In this document: in pieces, positions 59,091 through 64,000 of the stretch | Layout: the number at the start of each line of letters is the position of its first letter | Numbering within the stretch: position 1 is the stretch's first letter | Assembly (NCBI GenBank): GCA_034440635.1 | Contig: JAOTON010001488.1 | Span: 434,001-498,000 of the forward strand | Length of the DNA: 64,000 nt | Direction of reading: 5' to 3' | Origin: Lepas anatifera | Lineage: Eukaryota; Arthropoda; Thecostraca; Lepadidae | Translations under genes and position numbers: made by a program | Notes under the pieces: model-generated | Told to the model about the DNA's origin: nothing | Databases searched by the model: none | Seen by the model: only the letters and a program-made list of their open reading frames with translations

Positions 59091-60160
59091 GCCTCAAACC
59101 AGCAAATTTACCAAAGGACTGCCCTCACCAGATCTCGTCAAAACCTGTAATAGTTTGCAATCTAGAATTTAAGCTCCCCAACCATCTGGTCAAGTCTCCT
59201 GATATATGCTGCAGATTGGTTAAACGAACCAAAAATAGGGCACAGACACACGCACACATTGATGGCATGCTGAGATATTATGTTCAAACATAATGTTAGC
59301 TCTTTGCCCCCCCCAGTTTAGATACTTAGCCCCTATCCTCATGGCATTGTATGGTAACAAATGCTTTAGAAAAACCCTTTGCACCTTCCAGTGCTGGGCA
59401 CGCGATCCAAAAAATAAGTGGTTTGCTTTCGCTATTCCGCGATAGAAAAATGACGTTCCGCGATCTTTTGAATATTTGTTTAAGTTTAAATCAAAAATTC
59501 AGCAATTTTTTATTCCGGGATCTGTATTATGTTTGTGGTTGGAGTCCTTCATTATTCTGGATATCTATTTTACTTCACTTGTTCATTTATTTTAAAAAGG
59601 GGTCTTAATATGATAACTGAAATAGTACTGAGTGCTTATTTTAGTCCTTCTTTGTTTCAGGTGGCAGCGCAAAGGCAAGAGGAGAGCCAAATTCCCGGTA
59701 CTTCATCAGAAGTTTCCGCCCCGAAACCGCGTTGGCGCGTTGGGGGAAAAGTGGCGCTATTCCTGCATCAGCACGTCTTTTGCCGGAAGGTTAACCAGGG
59801 CTTAGCGGTGGCTATTCAGGTCCACGTGGTGAAGCTGATGATGAGGCTATAGGCCAAGTGGAGGACATGCCACGAGGCCTGGGTGCGGTGCAGAGGCCGA
59901 ATAGCAGGACAGAAACGGGCCGGATACGTGTTTGGGTTATGTGATCGGTGTGGTTGGAGTATTTGCTTCGAGTTTTGTCGTAATATCGCTAATACAAGAC
60001 TGCCGTTATTTGCAGTGTTACCTCCGAGTCGTTCCATGCAAGACAGTTTCGGGAAGGTCATGTAAAGGCCTGAAACAAAACATATGATTTTGGAAACGCG
60101 CGTGATTGTACAGCTCTTGCTTTCTACCGGGGAATGCTATTCCATCTCCGAATTCAGAGG
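59091..60160. other. Region with no supported gene
   Basis: An acceptor-like TTTGTTTCAG at about 59660 precedes an open stretch to 59852, but neither frame is recognisable and no partner exon is seen. Confidence 0.35.
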
Positions 60161-60199
60161 TTCGTTACTTGTAACGAATTTTAGTTCTGCAGAACAAAA

Positions 60200-60560
60200 A
60201 ATCATGGCCGTTGCTGGAAACAGTGCAGGTCAGCACTGGAAGTGTTACGTCACACTCTTGAGCGAGCACAAACGCACGAAAGGTATGATAATACACTTCT
60301 AAGAAGCGCAGGGCAGTACTGGAGCAGTGCAACGTTACACTTCATAGGTAACCAGTAAAGTACGAAAGGTTTTACGATACACTGATAAGCAGAGCAAGCT
60401 AGCACTGGAGAAGTGCTACGTTACACTCTTTTTGATCAACGGTAACGCACCAAAGGTGTTACAAGGCACGGTTAAGGAGCGTCGGTACACTGGATACCAG
60501 TGCATGTTACACCCTTTAGGCGAACGCATGTCCGTTTAAAACGTCCGTTCTCCCTCCACG
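60200..60560 (+). repeat. ~85-bp tandem repeat next to the right inverted repeat
   Basis: Four diverged units each contain a form of AGCACTGGAAGTGTTACGTC followed by ACACTTN and GCACGAAAGGT-like bases. They are subterminal to the end at 60608, as in many DNA transposons. Confidence 0.6.
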
Positions 60561-60609
60561 CTTTAAAGGTGCGTTGTTGCACCAACGGTGTACAAATTTT
60601 TTACAGTGT

Positions 60610-62855
60610 AGGCCTGCTTTATAGTCGACTCCAATGTCATCAAAACCTACCTGCTTCTCCGACCGGATTGAAGAGGTGGTCATAGAACTGATACATGGAG
60701 AGCCCGTGCGATAACGCTTGAGAGGCCTTTTAAAAAACAAACAGTTATCAGGACGTATATCTCGTCTCTCAAAACAATATGATGCAAAAAATGCATGACA
60801 CACGAAGGCAAAAGTTGGACGGTCCAGTCATTTTAGCTTATCCTTTTAACTTTTAACTTGTATCTTGAGGAACCCTTTTAAAATCGGACCTCCTGCAATG
60901 ACCGCATTGGAGGGGGTCCCGTTGTACCATCCAGTGAAGAACGGGGCGCAGGAGGGCAGGGAACAATGAGTGTCCCTACCCCCTCCCCGTGAGATACACA
61001 GCACTGGAGGGGGAGGGGGTTGGAAAACGTTTGCTCGGATTTCCGTGGATTTAGTGATCTTCATTGTACCAAACATTCATCAACCTAAGTCAATATCATA
61101 CATAAAGAGGTCGTCCCACCGCTTTTAATGGGTTTTTACTTGAAGTAACAGTTTGGTAAAAGCGATTCAAGAAACCAGGACTGGCATGCGGCATTTCAGC
61201 CAAATGTCTTCGTTTTGAATTTCGCTGCATGTTAAAGGTAGTTAAAAAGGGGGACCAAAGTCCTAATTTAGACCATAAATGAACTAATTTCCATCTAGTT
61301 GCAGCAATTTACTTTCTCTAAATACAAGGTTACTTTGATAAATGCTAAGTTCATTCAGAGTTAGGTAGACAGCTCCAAAATCTGACACAAGATGCAAACC
61401 CAGAGAAAGTTGTGGTGTAAATCATGTTTTAATTGCCTAATAGCTGTTAATGGAAGCCATGTGAATGATAGCGATTTGAAATGGCGACTTCAGCCTGTTT
61501 TTTGTCCCCTTTTTCCAATGTTAAGCCCTTTTCATTCACACTTTATGGTAAAAACATGGTACCATTCACGTGTCTTGATACAGCAATCTTCGAGCACTCC
61601 ATTTTTTGTTCCGAGGAGCTTTTTCACTTAGAGACACTGATGTCGCCACTGAATTTTTACCGGAGGCGGAACCCCGGGCTGTGGATAGCCGGGGAGGGGG
61701 AGGAGTTGGTAGGCAAATTCTGAGTTTTGGCTGCATATGAACACTAACGACTATGTACTTCACCAACACATGCATGTAGGCTCACGCAGGTATCTAAAAA
61801 TGCAAAAATTAAGCAGAGGTCCCAAATTGGCGGGGGCGGGAGGTCCTCTGATTCGCGAGTAGGAGGACGCGTCCCCCATCACCCCTCCCGCTTTCTACGC
61901 CCGTCATTACGGTCTGTGCTGTGTTTTAGCCCTCTCACAGGCTTGATGAACTGCATAAAACCAATGCAAAGTCATTAAAATGAAAGTCACTTATTTTTTA
62001 ATGAATAATTTAACATTACTTAGACGTTTCATTGCCGGTGCCGGAACATTCGCAGAGAGATAAAAACACACGCCCCTGCAGTTGGACTGGCTTGATTCCA
62101 GGGCGTTAATATTAAAGCTGGATTATGAACCTAGACTAAAATGGCGGCTATGCAACATTGGACAACCGTTGAGCTGGGAGTGTTTATAACAATCTCTGAG
62201 TAGATGTACGGGCTCTTGCAAGGAAGTTTCGGAACAAGACAAGGTTAGAATTACGAACACCTTCCTCTTTGTTTATTCCGGTTTGGTACCTTGAAGTGGA
62301 TTTTGTATAGGTCAATGAAGTTCGACTGGTGCTAGAACAGCATTTTCCTGAAGTTATTTCCTAATGTTACAGTAATTGACCTCCTTTAAGTGCGCGTACC
62401 AACAATCCGTTATCAGAATCCAGGCTTTTGTATGAACTTGTGTTTGCATTCAGGCAAACGAGCACACATTTATTACCAAAGACTGCGCTGGAAAGTCAGT
62501 AGAAATGGTGTTCAGAACGTTGTGACTTTATACAAACACTAAATTGGCTACTAAGCTTGTTCGTAGGCACTTAACATGTTAAATGGTAATAACCACAAAC
62601 ACCAAATAAGACGATAATACTTAAGAAACGGCCAACTTCCTAAGACCAGTAAAGCACAGGTCTGGCAACTCACACTCTTTCGAAGTATTTCAACAAGTCC
62701 ATAAACAACACTTTCACAGCAGTCCAACAAACATATCCGACTTATCGATTACGCAAAACATGAACATTTACAGCGGCACAGTCTGAAGCCGAGGAGCGCT
62801 GTCGGATCAAGTATTGTCGCGAAGGTACATTGTGTCGAAAATGCACCACAAACAG
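60610..62855. other. Region with no supported gene
   Basis: No coding signal. AAAATGGCGGCTATG at about 62138 is an exact YY1-type motif of the kind placed at animal start sites, but the ATG in it opens only a short frame, so a promoter here is speculative. Confidence 0.35.
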
Positions 62856-62859
62856 GGGC

Positions 62860-63045
62860 AGCGGCGGATTCAGGACCTCATTTGGTGGGGGGTTGGGGGG
62901 TGGGGGAAGTGGCGAGGGCGCTTTGGGGCTCGAACGTTCCCCGCTCGACTTGGAACATTCTCCGGTCATGCATTAACTATAGACACTCGGAAATTTCAGA
63001 GGGAGGGGCTTGAGCCCCAAACTCCGAATTGTTTCCGCCACTGAG
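62860..63045. mobile_element. GGATCC-family MITE, short copy
   Basis: GGCGGATTCAGGACC starts a G-rich element that closes with TTTCCGCCACTGAGC about 185 bp on. Confidence 0.6.
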
Positions 63046-63169
63046 CAGGAGCCTCACCAAAAGTTGCCGATTCAATTTTAGAGGTTTTTCGTGGTCCAAG
63101 GCGGACTGGATTCGAAAAAGAGCCAACTCTGACTCACGGATTTAAGTGGTTGAATCCAAACAAACCCTC

Positions 63170-63660
63170 AGCCCTGCGGGGGAAAGTGTTTGAACACCCC
63201 CTCGGGGTTTCCGAGCGACTCTTAAAAAAAAACACAGCGCGAAGCGCCGCCGAACATGGTGCACGTTATGCTTGATCAATTCTGCAACTTTTATTAGAAT
63301 TTTAAGGTCGGGTCCTCTCAGGTCAGGTTGGGGTCGTTCAACCTCCAAAAAAGTTTAAGATAACATATGTAAGAGCAGGGTTAATCTATTCAATGGAAAT
63401 TCGTATAGTAATGGGCCTACAGAAAGCTACAAATATATATTCGGATTTTTTTCATTTCGATGACCTAGGGTCAGGTACGGATCATGACCTCTCCTTTGGA
63501 AATGCATGGGGAAAACGGGAATTGGGCGAAAAATGATTTTGTTTGTGTAGATTCAGCTTTGAATACCTTCATAGTCTCCAAATAGTAGTATACTAGGCCC
63601 CTTTACAGGTAAATGTTGCAAGTTTGGACTTGTAACCTCTGAGAGGTAATCTGGGCCTCC
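63170..63660 (+). repeat. Interspersed AGGTCA-rich repeat, copy C
   Basis: It matches 7370-7745 and 56650-57120: TTGAACACCCCCTCG, GCGCGAAGCG, TTGATCAATTCTGCAACTTT, CGATGACCTAGGGTCAGGTA and ACCTCTGAGAG in the same order. Confidence 0.78.
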
Positions 63661-64000
63661 TTTTTTTGGCCGCCTGCATCACGGTGAACCATATAGGGCG
63701 TATGTTCACCTCCGCTGCGCATGGTCAGTTTTCGAGTCTCGAGGAAACCAAAACCAGTTCTGAGTACTATTTAGGCCAAATAATAGGAATCTGGTGGACT
63801 TTTTCGCAAATCTGGGGGTGCCAGTAAAATGGGCAGCCTGAGCCGGTAAACTGACCCGAGGTAAAGGTGGGGGAGGCTCGATCCCCTAACCCACGCCTTT
63901 AAATGAAGTCCCGGATCTGTCACTGGTTTAGTCCCCCTACATTTTGCTTTGAGGAGGGGCCACGGCCGGCCATCTCTACCCCTCTGGATCCGCCCTTGGC
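63661..64000. other. Right edge, MITE ends only
   Basis: GGATCTGTCACTGG at about 63914 and CTCTGGATCCGCC at about 63984 are terminal motifs of the GGATCC MITE family. Nothing else is supported. Confidence 0.45.

Larger units (their letters stand above)
49202..60608. mobile_element. Candidate 11.4-kb element bounded by perfect 32-bp inverted repeats
   Basis: CACTGTAAAAAATTTGTACA at 49202 continues for 32 bp and is matched without mismatch, in inverse orientation, by the sequence ending at 60608; both are flanked outside by TA. No partner end is found close to either one, as would be expected of two separate small MITEs. GGCACGGTTA occurs near both ends. No transposase was recognised inside. 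Alternative: two unrelated copies or fragments in opposite orientation. Confidence 0.5.

Noticed and set aside
59660..59852. Possible exon after TTTGTTTCAG
   Set aside because: Neither reading frame is recognisable and no donor or neighbouring exon fits.

Overview
This is animal (metazoan invertebrate) nuclear DNA: genes are split by GT-AG introns, intergenic and intronic space is full of decayed retroelements, foldback and inverted-repeat transposons, minisatellites and microsatellites, and the proteins are animal-type. The species cannot be fixed from sequence. An arthropod, perhaps a crustacean, is my low-confidence guess. All exon models below were made by eye from protein conservation, splice sites and phase agreement. 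Layout: (1) 1-7190, minus strand: eight coding exons of a TUG/ASPSCR1 orthologue (UBX-domain tether protein), running off the left edge before its C-terminus. (2) 7190-15,800: intergenic, with a tRNA-derived SINE, a 290-bp foldback in TA repeats, copies of an AGGTCA-rich interspersed repeat, and a histone H2B C-terminal fragment joined to unidentified coding-like sequence. (3) 15,800-35,476, plus strand: a full set of eleven coding exons for mitochondrial 4-aminobutyrate aminotransferase (ABAT), with transit peptide, [2Fe-2S] cysteines, PLP lysine and C-terminus, and a probable 5' non-coding exon. Its introns hold a 2.8-kb minisatellite, two inverted-repeat MITEs, a decayed LINE, a SINE with clear target duplications and a second foldback. 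(4) 38,200-40,800: SINE, MITE fragments and a degenerate GGGCCC-type minisatellite. (5) 40,919-44,812, plus strand: a three-exon microsomal CYP2-clan-like cytochrome P450. (6) 46,474-47,668: about 1.2 kb of pure (TC)n, then a broken LINE ORF1/gag with zinc knuckles on the minus strand. (7) 49,202-60,608: region bounded by perfect 32-bp inward-facing terminal inverted repeats flanked by TA, containing a 5.5-kb satellite built from ~20-bp GCGCC monomers in a higher-order pattern. (8) 60,600-64,000: repeat-rich, no gene supported. The most unusual observation is shared by all three genes. In four introns a tandem array begins at the 5' splice site itself and copies that donor sequence (TUG introns after 3621 and 396, ABAT after 21214, P450 after 41000). 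In TUG, 21 tandem units each carry the last coding bases of the exon plus a GTGAGT donor or close variant, giving a ladder of candidate 5' splice sites. Two ABAT introns show the mirror pattern, with tandem duplicates next to the 3' splice site. Both ABAT and the P450 also carry a single-base frameshift next to a short C run, which could be assembly error or real damage. The genes are not functionally linked in any obvious way: TUG (vesicle tethering), ABAT (GABA breakdown) and a P450 are simply neighbours.
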